The notes beneath the pieces are model-generated. The model worked only from the letters and a program-made list of their open reading frames with translations. It was not told where the DNA came from and did not search any database. From Clostridia bacterium (GTDB taxonomy: Bacteria > Bacillota > Clostridia > Lachnospirales > Lachnospiraceae): a DNA stretch of 64,000 nucleotides. The stretch is from NCBI GenBank assembly GCA_910575725.1, contig CAJTFE010000001.1, positions 207,360-271,359 of the forward strand, written 5' to 3'. Position 1 is the stretch's first letter, and the number at the start of each line of letters is the position of its first letter. The translations under genes were made by a program, and so were the position numbers. Shown here piece after piece: positions 16,681 to 25,643 of the stretch.

Positions 16681-16974
16681 TATTTCATTATGGATTGCTG
16701 CTTGTTTTCTGTAATAAACCTTTTAAAAGTCAAAATTGACGGTTAAAGTTATATGAAATTATAAAATTCATAAACACAGATTGTCTAATTGGTCAAGCTT
16801 CATTTCAAAAGTACCAGAAAATTTTTTGTTTATTTCCATGCCATTGTTATTTTAATGTTTATATTGTTTTAAATATATATAGTAATTACTGCCCGAATCT
16901 TATATAATAAAAACACAAAAGAACAGTTTGATATTAAAAGCTTTCCATATAAGCAAACACAGGAGGGTACTTCA
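16681..16974. other. AT-rich intergenic stretch upstream of the second AAA-type gene
   Basis: No coding text was recognised. A TATAAT at 16903-16908 could serve as a -10 box for the gene at 16975, with no convincing -35. AGGAGGG at 16961-16967 is that gene's ribosome-binding site. Confidence 0.4.
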
Positions 16975-18564
16975 TTGGGCTTTTATTTAAATCCAGGAAA
17001 CAGCAGCTTCGAAGAAGCGCTCCATTCCAGAATCTATGTGGACAAGACAGGTCTGATTCGCTGTACAAATGAATGGATCAATACAAAGGAAAAATTTATC
17101 TGTGTCAGCAGACCAAGAAGATTTGGGAAATCCATGGCTCTTGAGATGCTTGCAGCCTACTATAGCCGCGGCTGCGATTCGAGGAAGCTGTTTTACGGGA
17201 CAATTATAGAAAAGGATGAATCCTTTCCGGCATATCTGAACCAATACGATGTGCTTTTTCTGAACATGCAGCAATTTTTAATTGAGGCAGACCTGGGAAA
17301 GGTAACGTCTTATCTTGAACAGCAGGTATTGGAAGAGGTTTATGAGGCATATGGAGAATTTTTAAAGAAACCAGTGACAGGGCTGGCAGATGCACTGCGG
17401 CGTATTTATGTGAAAACAGGCAAAAAGTTTATTTTTTTGATTGATGAGTGGGACTGTGTAGTACGCGAGAGACAGGAATCGGAAGAGCTTCAGCGGCAGT
17501 ATCTTGACTTCCTGCGGAATCTTCTAAAGGATCAGCCGTATGTAGCTCTCGCTTATATGACAGGGATTCTTCCAGTGAAGAAATACGGACAACACTCTGC
17601 CTTAAATATGTTCTGGGAATATTCTATGATTGATCAAAATGTTTTTGAAGAATATACTGGCTTTACGGAAGAGGAAGTCAAAGAATTGTGCCAGCGGTTT
17701 GATATGGATTTTGCCCAGACAAGCAATTGGTATGACGGCTACCGGTTCCGGCAGTATCAGCATGTTTACAATCCACGGTCTGTCGTGGCAGCTATGAAGT
17801 GCCGTCATTTTTCCAATTATTGGACTGCTACCGAGACGTATGAGGCATTGAAGCTTTATATGGATATGGATTTTGACGGCTTGAGATCGGATATTGTGCG
17901 GATGCTGGGAGGAGAATGTGTTAAGGTAAATACTTTAAGCTTCCAGAATGACATGCGCACTTTTAAGACAAAGGATGATGTGCTGACACTGCTGATTCAT
18001 CTGGGATATCTAGGCTATCATGCAGAATTAAAGGAGGCGTTTATCCCTAATAAAGAGATCGCCGGAGAATTTGAGAATGCCATGAGCGTGAGCGGATGGA
18101 CGGAGATTATGCGTATTTTGAAGGCATCGGAAAAGCTGTTAGAGGATACACTTCACTGTGACGCAGAGAGTGTTGCAAAAGGGCTTGACCAGGCACATAC
18201 AGAGGTGGCATCCATTCTGACCTACAATGATGAGAATTCACTTGGATGCGCCATAAGCCTTGCATATTACAGCGCCAGAAAAGACTATCGGCTTATCCGG
18301 GAGCTTCCAACCGGGCGGGGATTTGCAGATATTGTGTTTTTACCGCTGTCCTTTACGGGAAAGCCAGCACTTGTGATTGAACTGAAATATGATAAGTCTG
18401 CGGTTACAGCAATTGAACAGATCAAGGAGAGACATTATGTCCAGGCATTAGAAGGCTACACAGGGGAAATTCTGTTGATTGGGGTAAATTATGATAAGAA
18501 CGATAAAAGGAAGCATCATAGCTGTGTGATAGAGAAGATAATGTATGGTGCAGAAGGTAAATAG
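16975..18564 (+). CDS. AAA-ATPase-like protein with C-terminal PD-(D/E)XK nuclease domain, divergent from the copy at 256
   Basis: 529 residues from a TTG start (AGGAGGG seven bases upstream). The P-loop is SRPRRFGKS (45-53) and Walker B is FLIDEWD with D157 and E158. The C-terminal nuclease core has GFADIVFLP (D452) and VIELKY (E469, K471), all intact. It belongs to the same broad family as the gene at 256 but is clearly a different lineage: here the N terminus starts GFYLNPGNSSFEEAL, there SIGCQDYGTIRREGY. It lies beside a scar region with IS200, consistent with a mobile or laterally acquired origin. Function is unknown. Confidence 0.85.
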   Translation: MGFYLNPGNSSFEEALHSRIYVDKTGLIRCTNEWINTKEKFICVSRPRRFGKSMALEMLAAYYSRGCDSRKLFYGTIIEKDESFPAYLNQYDVLFLNMQQFLIEADLGKVTSYLEQQVLEEVYEAYGEFLKKPVTGLADALRRIYVKTGKKFIFLIDEWDCVVRERQESEELQRQYLDFLRNLLKDQPYVALAYMTGILPVKKYGQHSALNMFWEYSMIDQNVFEEYTGFTEEEVKELCQRFDMDFAQTSNWYDGYRFRQYQHVYNPRSVVAAMKCRHFSNYWTATETYEALKLYMDMDFDGLRSDIVRMLGGECVKVNTLSFQNDMRTFKTKDDVLTLLIHLGYLGYHAELKEAFIPNKEIAGEFENAMSVSGWTEIMRILKASEKLLEDTLHCDAESVAKGLDQAHTEVASILTYNDENSLGCAISLAYYSARKDYRLIRELPTGRGFADIVFLPLSFTGKPALVIELKYDKSAVTAIEQIKERHYVQALEGYTGEILLIGVNYDKNDKRKHHSCVIEKIMYGAEGK

Positions 18565-18621
18565 GAGGGGAGAATAGATTTTTATAATCACCTGACAGAA
18601 CAATCCGCCGAAAAAATAAAA

Positions 18622-18648
18622 GTATTTTCGCCATTCTGCCGAAAATAC
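18622..18648. other. Intergenic hairpin before the ABC ATPase gene
   Basis: GTATTTTCG and CGAAAATAC form a perfect nine-base stem around a nine-base loop, without a T run. It lies 58 bases after the upstream stop. The rest of the gap (18565-18826) shows a possible TATACT -10 at about 18739 but no good -35. Confidence 0.4.
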
Positions 18649-18826
18649 AGTTACCGTTTTCCCCACAACAGCATTCCACCCAAAAGATCCCCAAAAACTT
18701 TGGGACATCCGCCCATACCACAACCCCGGCTCCTCCGTTATACTTTCTTTAAAGACGATCCCATGCCAGATCCAGAGGCCGGCATGGAGAATAAAGCGAA
18801 AAAACAGAAAGCATGGAGGAAGAAAA

Positions 18827-19930
18827 ATGGCAGGCTTATCCTTAAAGCACATATGTAAGGTATATTCCAACGGTTTTGAGGCAGTAAAAGATTTCAATCT
18901 GGAGATTGAGGACAAGGAGTTTATCATCTTCGTAGGCCCTTCCGGATGCGGAAAGTCCACAACTCTGCGCATGATCGCAGGCTTAGAGGATATCTCCTCC
19001 GGGGAATTGAAGATTGGAGACCGGCTTGTAAACGATGTAGAGCCAAAGGATCGCGATATTGCCATGGTATTCCAGAACTATGCGCTGTATCCCCATATGA
19101 ACGTGTTCGACAATATGGCTTTCAGCTTAAAGCTCCGCAAGGTTCCCAAGGCTGAGATTGAGAGCCAGGTGAGAGAGGCGGCCAAGATTCTCGATCTGGA
19201 AAAGCTTCTGGACAGAAAGCCCAAGCAGCTCTCCGGCGGACAGCGTCAGCGTGTGGCCATGGGCCGCGCCATCGTGCGGAATCCCAAAGTATTTCTGATG
19301 GATGAGCCCCTTTCCAACCTGGATGCCAAGCTTCGTGTACAGATGCGTACCGAGATTGCCAAGCTTCACGAGCGTCTGGGCGCTACGATCATTTATGTAA
19401 CCCATGACCAAACGGAGGCAATGACCCTGGGAACCAGAATTGTCGTAATGAGGGACGGCATCGTTCAGCAGGTAGATACGCCCCAGAACCTGTACAATAA
19501 GCCCTGCAACCGGTTTGTGGCAAGCTTTATCGGCTCTCCCCAGATGAATTTCTTTGAGGCAGTCTGTGAGGAGCAGAACGGCAGTGCCGTCTTAAAGATA
19601 GGAAATGATTCCATCAGTCTTCCAGGCGAAAAGGGCAAGGCGCTGCTTTCGGGCGGTTACAAGGGAAAACAGGTAATTATGGGGATACGTCCCGAGGACG
19701 TCCATGAAGCCAAAGCCGAAGAGACGGAAAATGTAATCCAGTCGGAGGTGACCGTTTATGAGCTTCTGGGCGCAGAGGTCTATCTCTACTGTGAGATTCA
19801 GAAAACCAATGTGATTGCCCGGGTAGCCGCTTCGACTACGGCCAAAGTAGGCTCTAAGGTACGGTTTGCCTTTGACACGGAGAAGATTCATGTCTTTGAT
19901 AAGGATACGGAAAGAATCATAACCAATTAG
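18827..19930 (+). CDS. ugpC: Sugar ABC transporter ATP-binding protein, UgpC/MsmK type
   Basis: 367 residues, typical for the CUT1-family ATPase that powers several oligosaccharide importers. The ATPase domain shows Walker A GPSGCGKST (37-45), Q-loop VFQNYALYPH, signature LSGGQRQR (135-142), Walker B VFLMDEP (155-161) and H193 in YVTHDQTEAMT. The C-terminal regulatory TOBE-like domain (about 240-367) is complete. No permease or binding-protein genes are adjacent. This fits the known use of one shared MsmK-like ATPase by many unlinked sugar transporters in Bacillota. The gene is bounded by a strong terminator. Confidence 0.93.
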   Translation: MAGLSLKHICKVYSNGFEAVKDFNLEIEDKEFIIFVGPSGCGKSTTLRMIAGLEDISSGELKIGDRLVNDVEPKDRDIAMVFQNYALYPHMNVFDNMAFSLKLRKVPKAEIESQVREAAKILDLEKLLDRKPKQLSGGQRQRVAMGRAIVRNPKVFLMDEPLSNLDAKLRVQMRTEIAKLHERLGATIIYVTHDQTEAMTLGTRIVVMRDGIVQQVDTPQNLYNKPCNRFVASFIGSPQMNFFEAVCEEQNGSAVLKIGNDSISLPGEKGKALLSGGYKGKQVIMGIRPEDVHEAKAEETENVIQSEVTVYELLGAEVYLYCEIQKTNVIARVAASTTAKVGSKVRFAFDTEKIHVFDKDTERIITN

Positions 19931-19937
19931 GAGAAGG

Positions 19938-19985
19938 AACACAAAGCCGGATATCTGTGCTTGCACAGATATCCGGCTTTGTGTT
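19938..19985. terminator. Strong hairpin terminator after ugpC
   Basis: Two 23-base arms (19938-19960 and 19963-19985) are perfect reverse complements with a two-base loop. Confidence 0.8.
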
Positions 19986-20044
19986 ATTTTAAATAGAGAA
20001 AAGGGAATGTATAGGAGCTGCATTCAGACAGGAGCGGAACAGAG

Positions 20045-21124
20045 ATGATTTCAGAACAGAAGATACAGGCCGTGATTGATGAGGTGCGCGCCATTGCCCG
20101 GCTGGATGTGTGCGTATTTGAGCCGGAGGGGCGGCCGGCAGCCTCTACCATAGAGCCTGGGGAGCTTCCCGGGAAAGAGCTGGTGGAGGGCTTTGCCTTG
20201 TCCCCGGCGGAGAACCAGACTGTTTTGGGCTGGCATTTTTTCAAGGTGGCGGTAAAGGGACAGACGGAATACATTCTGGCGGTAAGAGGCTATGGACAGG
20301 ATGTGGATGTGATCGGCAGACTGGCTGCAAGCCAGCTGGGAAGCCTGATTTCGGCCTACGAGGATCGCTATGACAGAAATGCATTTATCCAGAAGCTTCT
20401 GATAGACAATCTTCAGCCCTCCTATATCTGCAGCTGGGCCAGAAAGCTTCATATCCGGCAGGAGGCAAAGCGGAGGGTTTTTCTTATTGAGACAAAATAT
20501 GAGCAGGACAAAGCTGCCTTAGAAACGGTGCGCAATTTATTTGGCCATGTGTCCGGCGATTTTATCACAACGGTTGACGAAAAAACCATTGTCCTGGTAA
20601 AGGAGATGACGGGGGAGCGAAAAGAGCCGGAGCACATTGCCCGAACACTGGTGGATATGGTAAATGCGGAGGCTATGACGCAGGTGAGGGTTGCCTACGG
20701 GACGGAGGCGGAACGCCTGGAGGAAGTGGTGAAGTCCTGTGGGGAGGCCGGAATTGCCCTGGAGGTGGGCCGTATCTTCTATGGGGAGCGTGTGGTGATG
20801 TCTTATGAAAGGCTCGGCATCGGCCGCCTTATTTATCATCTGCCCCTTGAGCTGTGCGGGCAGTTTGTCCGGGAGGTGCTGGGAGAGGAGACGGAGGAGC
20901 TTCTGGATGAAGAAACCCTGGGAACGATCCACAGGTTTTTTGAAAACGGGCTGAACATGTCGGAGACGGCCCGGCAGCTTCATTTGCATCGGAATACGCT
21001 GGTCTACCGCTTGGAAAAGCTTCAGAAGGCCACAGGGCTTGATATCCGGGTATTCGAGGATGCCATGACCTTCCAGATTGCACTGATGGCCTCTGCTATG
21101 GAGAAATGGGTGAAGAGCAGATAA
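20045..21124 (+). CDS. CdaR/PucR-type transcriptional regulator (sugar diacid recognition)
   Basis: 359 residues. The N-terminal segment (ISEQKIQAVIDEVRAIARLDVCVF) resembles the sugar-diacid-recognition domain of CdaR-like regulators, here with the ligand region at about 1-130. A middle GGDEF-like/CdaR domain follows. The C-terminal PucR-type helix-turn-helix is clear: FFENGLNMSETARQLHLHRN followed by TLVYRLEKLQKATGLD (about 298-335). The start has AGGAGCGG upstream. Neighbours are a shared sugar ATPase and a YczE-like membrane protein, so the regulated pathway cannot be read from context. The stop overlaps a possible start of the next gene. Confidence 0.8.
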   Translation: MISEQKIQAVIDEVRAIARLDVCVFEPEGRPAASTIEPGELPGKELVEGFALSPAENQTVLGWHFFKVAVKGQTEYILAVRGYGQDVDVIGRLAASQLGSLISAYEDRYDRNAFIQKLLIDNLQPSYICSWARKLHIRQEAKRRVFLIETKYEQDKAALETVRNLFGHVSGDFITTVDEKTIVLVKEMTGERKEPEHIARTLVDMVNAEAMTQVRVAYGTEAERLEEVVKSCGEAGIALEVGRIFYGERVVMSYERLGIGRLIYHLPLELCGQFVREVLGEETEELLDEETLGTIHRFFENGLNMSETARQLHLHRNTLVYRLEKLQKATGLDIRVFEDAMTFQIALMASAMEKWVKSR

Positions 21125-21174
21125 TGGGAATGGTTTTGAATGAAATAGAGAGAATGTGGAGGAATGTACATCTT

Positions 21175-21837
21175 ATGAAAAGGACTATGAAAGAGACGCT
21201 TTTAAGAGTGCTTATTTTACTGGCAGGGCTTACGATTGCTCATCTGGGCGTGACCTTGTTCCTGCTTGCGGATCTGGGGGCAGACCCTTTTAACGTACTG
21301 GTGCAGGGGATTTTCCGAACGGCCCGTGAAGCGGTGGGCTGGGAGGCTCTGACTCATGGCTATACGCACATTGCCATATGTTTTTTGATTATTGTGGTGC
21401 TTTTGTTTGTAGACAGGAGCTATATTAAAATCGGGACTTTACTCTGCATGGTCTGCGGCGGGCCGATTATTGACTTTTTTACATATTTTCTGGGATTTCT
21501 TTTTGCGGCGGAGCGGCCTTTGTGGTTTAAGCTTCCCATTCTGGCAGCCGGCTGCGTGATTCTTGCTTTTGGCATGACAATTGTGATTAAATCAGATGCC
21601 GGAACCGGGCCCAACGATCTGGTGGCCCTTGTGATTAGCGATAAGAGTTCTTTTAAGTTCAGCATTGTCCGTGTGATTGTGGATGTCTGTTTTGTGGCTG
21701 CGGGCTTTTTGCTGGGAGGGGCCTTTGGGATCGGCACCCTTGTGTGCGCCTGCCTGGTAGGGCCGGTGGCGGGATTCTTCCTGCCAAGAAGCGAGAAGCT
21801 GGTGAATAAGCTGATTTCTTTGGTAAACCAACGGTAG
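21175..21837 (+). CDS. YczE/YyaS/YitT family membrane protein
   Basis: 220 residues from the ATG at 21175, preceded by TGGAGG; an ATG at 21124, overlapping the previous stop as TAATG, is an alternative adding 17 residues. Five or so hydrophobic helices are visible. The opening LAGLTIAHLGVTLFLLADLGADPFNV and the later KSDAGTGPNDLVALVI are the family signature. B. subtilis YczE influences lipopeptide production, but the molecular function is unknown. It is probably in an operon with the upstream regulator. Confidence 0.82.
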   Translation: MKRTMKETLLRVLILLAGLTIAHLGVTLFLLADLGADPFNVLVQGIFRTAREAVGWEALTHGYTHIAICFLIIVVLLFVDRSYIKIGTLLCMVCGGPIIDFFTYFLGFLFAAERPLWFKLPILAAGCVILAFGMTIVIKSDAGTGPNDLVALVISDKSSFKFSIVRVIVDVCFVAAGFLLGGAFGIGTLVCACLVGPVAGFFLPRSEKLVNKLISLVNQR

Positions 21838-21977
21838 AATCGTGCTTCTAAACTGTAAATCGGTTGTTCTTCCCGGAGACGTCCTTTATACTGAAGGAGC
21901 GAAAAGGTTATTCACGGAAAAAACTTTGTTCACCGAGAGTAACACTATTTTACAGCGCAGAAGGAAAGGATAAATCG

Positions 21978-22814
21978 ATGGAACGTGAATTGCGTGAACA
22001 GGAAAAGATGGCTAAATTCATATTGGAAATGAGAAAAGCCAGGAATTTAACGCAAAAGGAGCTGGCGGAACAGCTGGGAGTGACAGACAAAGCCGTTTCC
22101 AAGTGGGAACGGGCGGTCAGCAGTCCGGATATCAGCCTGCTGATTCCTTTGGCGGAGGTCTTGGGCGTATCAACAGGAGAGCTTCTTGGCGGAGAGAAAG
22201 CGGAAGAACGGACAGAGGCCATGGTAAATGAGGCGCTGAAGTATTCTCACAAATCAGCCGATCAAAGGGTAAAAAGGCTGTGGGAGATCCTGTTTGCAGG
22301 AATTTCCGCAAGCTTTCTCTTGGGGGCTGTCGTATGCCTTATCTGTAACTATGCGGTTTCGAGGGAGCTTTCCTGGTCTCTTTTGGTACTTGTGTCCCTT
22401 GGGGCGGCCTGGGGAATCCTTGCGCCCTTGTTCAAGGCTGGGCAGAAGCGCATCTTCAAAGGCCTGCTGGCTTTAAGTCTGCTGCTCTTTCCCTATCTGG
22501 CGGTATTGAGCTTTCTTTTGAAGGTTCCGCTTCTGCGTACTATGGGAATGTGGATTGGAGCTGCGGCTCTTTTGGGACTGTGGGGCGTCTACAGTATTCT
22601 CATCCGTGTGGGAGGCGGAAAAAAGTATTTTGCCCTTTCCATGATATGTTTTCTCTTGGTTGCGGAAGAATATGGAATTAATCGTATTATAGACGCATTT
22701 TTGGTAAGAGCGGCAGAAGAGCAGTCCTTCAATTACCTGAAAGATATCATTATTTTGATATTGGCGGCGGCCTGCCTTGGCATGAGCTATTTTCGAGAAT
22801 GGAGAAAGCAATAG
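21978..22814 (+). CDS. XRE-family DNA-binding protein with C-terminal membrane domain
   Basis: 278 residues from the ATG at 21978 (AAGGAAAGGA upstream). Residues about 14-70 form a standard HTH_3 domain (RNLTQKELAEQLGVTDKAVS, then WERAVSSPDISLLIPLAEVL). After a short helical linker four to five transmembrane helices follow (about 105-270). Membrane-tethered XRE regulators of this form are common in Clostridia and may sense membrane state; the target is unknown. The region between YczE and this start contains no recognisable gene. Confidence 0.82.
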   Translation: MERELREQEKMAKFILEMRKARNLTQKELAEQLGVTDKAVSKWERAVSSPDISLLIPLAEVLGVSTGELLGGEKAEERTEAMVNEALKYSHKSADQRVKRLWEILFAGISASFLLGAVVCLICNYAVSRELSWSLLVLVSLGAAWGILAPLFKAGQKRIFKGLLALSLLLFPYLAVLSFLLKVPLLRTMGMWIGAAALLGLWGVYSILIRVGGGKKYFALSMICFLLVAEEYGINRIIDAFLVRAAEEQSFNYLKDIIILILAAACLGMSYFREWRKQ

Positions 22815-22867
22815 ATATTATTTAGAGTATTGGGAAAATCATTGTTAAATTTTACCTGCTAAAAGGC

Positions 22868-22896
22868 TTGCGTTCCCACTCGGGTTCCGATACAAT
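22868..22896 (+). promoter_or_regulatory. Promoter for the NSS symporter-azlCD cluster
   Basis: TTGCGT (22868-22873), a 17-base spacer, TACAAT (22891-22896), about 80 bases upstream of the start at 22975. Confidence 0.5.
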
Positions 22897-22974
22897 AGAG
22901 AGACATAGCGTTATCTTTTTGACAGAAGGATAAAAAGGTAAGGATGAATGTAAGGAAATACAAGGAGGACGAGA

Positions 22975-24372
22975 ATGAGGGAAGGTGAAAATACGGGAGC
23001 GCTGCTCCATGTGGGAAGAGCCAGGAGCAGCTTTTCGGGCAAAATGGGCTATGTTCTGGCAGTTGCCGGATCAGCTGTAGGTCTGGGAAATATCTGGCGT
23101 TTTCCCTATCTGGCGGCAAAATACGGAGGAGGCATTTTTCTTCTGGTGTATCTCATTTTGATGATGACCTTTGGCTATGCCTTGATTGTATCAGAGACGG
23201 CTCTTGGGCGTATGACAAAGAAAAGCCCGGTAGGGGCCTTTGGAGCCTTTGGAAAAGGAATAGCTTTCCGGCTGGGAGGATGGATCAATGCAGTAATCCC
23301 CATGCTGATTGTGCCCTATTACAGTGTGATCGGCGGATGGGTGACAAAATATCTCTTTGAGTATCTGAAGGGGAATACGACGGCCCTGGCGGACGGCGAT
23401 TATTTTACTGGTTTTATCGGGGAGGGATTTTCGGCGGAGCTGTGGTTTCTGCTTTTCAGCCTGGTGGTTCTGGCTGTTCTTTTTGCCGGTGTGAAGCAGG
23501 GCGTGGAGCGTGTTTCAAAAGTCATGATGCCGGTGCTTGTGATTCTGGCTGTTTTTGTGGCGGGCTATTCTATGACGCGGCCAGGCGCCTTTGAGGGGGT
23601 TAAGTATTTTCTGGTTCCCAAGTTTGAAGATTTCTCCTGGATGACGGTGGTAGCTGCCATGGGACAGATGTTCTATTCCCTGTCGATTGCTATGGGAATT
23701 CTCTACACCTATGGTTCCTATATTAAGGAAGATGTGGATATTGAAAAGTCCACAAACCAGGTGGAGATTTTTGATACGGCCATTGCCATGCTGGCCGGTC
23801 TGATGATTATTCCGGCAGTCTTTGCTTTTTCCGGCGGTGAACCGGAAACGCTGCAGGCAGGCCCGTCCCTGATGTTTATCACCATTCCCAAGGTATTTGC
23901 CAGCATGGGCTTTGGAACCGGGGCGGGTGTGATGTTCTTCCTGCTGGTGCTTCTTGCGGCTCTTACCAGCGCCATTTCCCTGGCGGAATCCGGCGTGTCT
24001 ACCTTTGAGGATCAGTTGGGATGGAACCGTCACAAGGCGACCCTTTTGATGGGGGGGATTATACTGGCCTTTGGTTCTGCCTCGGCCCTTGGATTCGGCG
24101 TCCTGGATTTTGTGAAGATTCTGGGAATGTCGATTCTGGACTTCTTTGACTTTCTGACCAATTCTCTGCTGATGCCGGTGGCGGCGCTGGCAACCTGCTT
24201 TTTGGTTACCCGGGTGGCGGGCCTTGACCGGATTGCGAAAGAAGTGGAGCAGTCCTCACGTTTTCGGCGCAAGGGAATGTACTGCCTCTTTATGCGGTTT
24301 CTGGCGCCTGTCTGCATAGCGGTGATTTTATTGAGCTCTATTGCAAGCGTGCTTGGATGGATTTCTATGTAG
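22975..24372 (+). CDS. Sodium-dependent amino acid symporter, NSS/SNF family
   Basis: 465 residues with about eleven hydrophobic helices, the usual count for bacterial NSS transporters such as TnaT or MhsT. The Na+/substrate site signature GYVLAVAGSAVGLGNIWRFP occupies about residues 24-43, and the family stretch LAALTSAISLAESGVSTFED lies near 325. These proteins import hydrophobic or aromatic amino acids with Na+. The ribosome-binding site CAAGGAGG precedes the ATG. The azlC start lies 11 bases after its stop, so amino acid import and branched-chain export genes share a transcript. Confidence 0.92.
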   Translation: MREGENTGALLHVGRARSSFSGKMGYVLAVAGSAVGLGNIWRFPYLAAKYGGGIFLLVYLILMMTFGYALIVSETALGRMTKKSPVGAFGAFGKGIAFRLGGWINAVIPMLIVPYYSVIGGWVTKYLFEYLKGNTTALADGDYFTGFIGEGFSAELWFLLFSLVVLAVLFAGVKQGVERVSKVMMPVLVILAVFVAGYSMTRPGAFEGVKYFLVPKFEDFSWMTVVAAMGQMFYSLSIAMGILYTYGSYIKEDVDIEKSTNQVEIFDTAIAMLAGLMIIPAVFAFSGGEPETLQAGPSLMFITIPKVFASMGFGTGAGVMFFLLVLLAALTSAISLAESGVSTFEDQLGWNRHKATLLMGGIILAFGSASALGFGVLDFVKILGMSILDFFDFLTNSLLMPVAALATCFLVTRVAGLDRIAKEVEQSSRFRRKGMYCLFMRFLAPVCIAVILLSSIASVLGWISM

Positions 24373-24383
24373 GAGGCTTTGGG

Positions 24384-25097
24384 ATGTCGGAGAAAGGAAT
24401 ATGCAGAAAGGCCTTTAAAGCGGCGTTTCCTCATACGATTCCCATTTTTGCCGGGTTCTGGTTTCTGGGAATGACGTATGGGATTTATATGAATGTTTCG
24501 GGCTTTCCCTTTTGGTATCCGATGCTGATGAGTCTGACTATTTTTGCAGGATCCGTGGAGTTTGTGGCCGTGAATCTGCTGCTTGGGGCGTTCAATCCGC
24601 TCCAGGCGCTGGCCATGACGCTGATGATCAATGCCCGGCATTTGTTTTACGGGCTTTCCATGCTTGAGAAGTATCGGGGAAATGGGTGGAAGGATTTTTA
24701 TTTGATTTTCGGTATGTGCGACGAGAGCTTTTCTATTAATTATACGGCGGAGATCCCCCAGGGAATCCATAAAGGGTGGTTTATGTTTTTTGTCACCCTG
24801 CTCAATCATTTTTACTGGTTTTTCGGCGCTTCTTTGGGCGGAATTTTTGGCTCTCTCATCCAGTTTGATACAAAGGGGCTGGATTTTGTAATGACGGCTA
24901 TGTTTGTGGTGATTTTTATGGAACAGTGGATGAAGGAGAAGGAGCATGCAAGCTCCCTTGTGGGGCTTGGGGTTACGCTTCTGTGCCTGATTGCTTTTGG
25001 GGCCGACCGCTTTTTGATTCCGGCGATGGCGGTGATTCTCGGTGTGCTGACCTTTCTCAGGAAGCCCCTTGAGAGACGAAGAGAGGCCGGGGATTGA
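24384..25097 (+). CDS. azlC: Branched-chain amino acid exporter large subunit AzlC
   Basis: 237 residues from the ATG at 24384, preceded by TAGGAGG. Family motifs are MTYGIYMNVSGFPFWYPMLM and FAGSVEFVAVNLLLG, followed by LMINARHLFYGLSML, all typical of AzlC. About seven transmembrane helices. AzlC with the small AzlD subunit exports branched-chain amino acids or analogues such as azaleucine. It is followed after 62 bases by azlD. Confidence 0.92.
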   Translation: MSEKGICRKAFKAAFPHTIPIFAGFWFLGMTYGIYMNVSGFPFWYPMLMSLTIFAGSVEFVAVNLLLGAFNPLQALAMTLMINARHLFYGLSMLEKYRGNGWKDFYLIFGMCDESFSINYTAEIPQGIHKGWFMFFVTLLNHFYWFFGASLGGIFGSLIQFDTKGLDFVMTAMFVVIFMEQWMKEKEHASSLVGLGVTLLCLIAFGADRFLIPAMAVILGVLTFLRKPLERRREAGD

Positions 25098-25159
25098 GGC
25101 CTGCCAAGTCTCAGGGCTGCTGAGCCGGAAAAATTACGATAGAATTGGAATATGTGATT

Positions 25160-25489
25160 ATGACATTTACAGAACAGATGATTACGATTGGAATGGTGGT
25201 TCTGGGGACTGTGCTGACCCGGTTTCTGCCATTCTTGATTTTCCCGGCGGGAAAGCCTGTGCCCAGCTATATCCGCTATCTTGGGAAGGCGCTTCCGCCG
25301 GCTGTGTTTGGGCTTCTGGTGATTTATTGCCTTAAAAATGTGAGCTTGTTTGCAGGCAGCCATGGGGTGCCGGAGTTTCTTAGTATTGCGGTTGTTGTGG
25401 GGCTTCATCTATGGAAACGGCAGATGCTCGTTTCCATAGCGGGAGGGACGATCTGCTATATGGTCTTGGTGCAGGTGGTGCTGAGGTAG
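25160..25489 (+). CDS. azlD: Branched-chain amino acid exporter small subunit AzlD
   Basis: 109 residues, three or four hydrophobic helices, as expected for AzlD. The motif [20 protein letters not shown] and the conserved [20 protein letters not shown] are diagnostic. The ATG at 25160 is chosen over an in-frame TTG five codons upstream; neither has a strong ribosome-binding site. It works with AzlC just upstream. Confidence 0.88.
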   Translation: MTFTEQMITIGMVVLGTVLTRFLPFLIFPAGKPVPSYIRYLGKALPPAVFGLLVIYCLKNVSLFAGSHGVPEFLSIAVVVGLHLWKRQMLVSIAGGTICYMVLVQVVLR

Positions 25490-25534
25490 GCGCCGCTTGT
25501 TTTCGAGATTGTTGTACCAGGAAACATTTTGACT

Positions 25535-25552
25535 GTTTTTTGAAACAAAAAC
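25535..25552. promoter_or_regulatory. Candidate operator upstream of the alpha-galactosidase gene
   Basis: A near-perfect palindrome GTTTTTTGAAACAAAAAC lies 25 bases before a TACAAT -10 (25579-25584). A sugar-responsive repressor or activator site is inferred only from position and symmetry. Confidence 0.35.
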
Positions 25553-25643
25553 ATCTAACGGCTTCGAAAAAGTGCTGATACAATAGGACAATGAAAATCA
25601 CAAAACACAGGCCGGGCAGTTCCGGCGGAAAAAGGAGAATCAA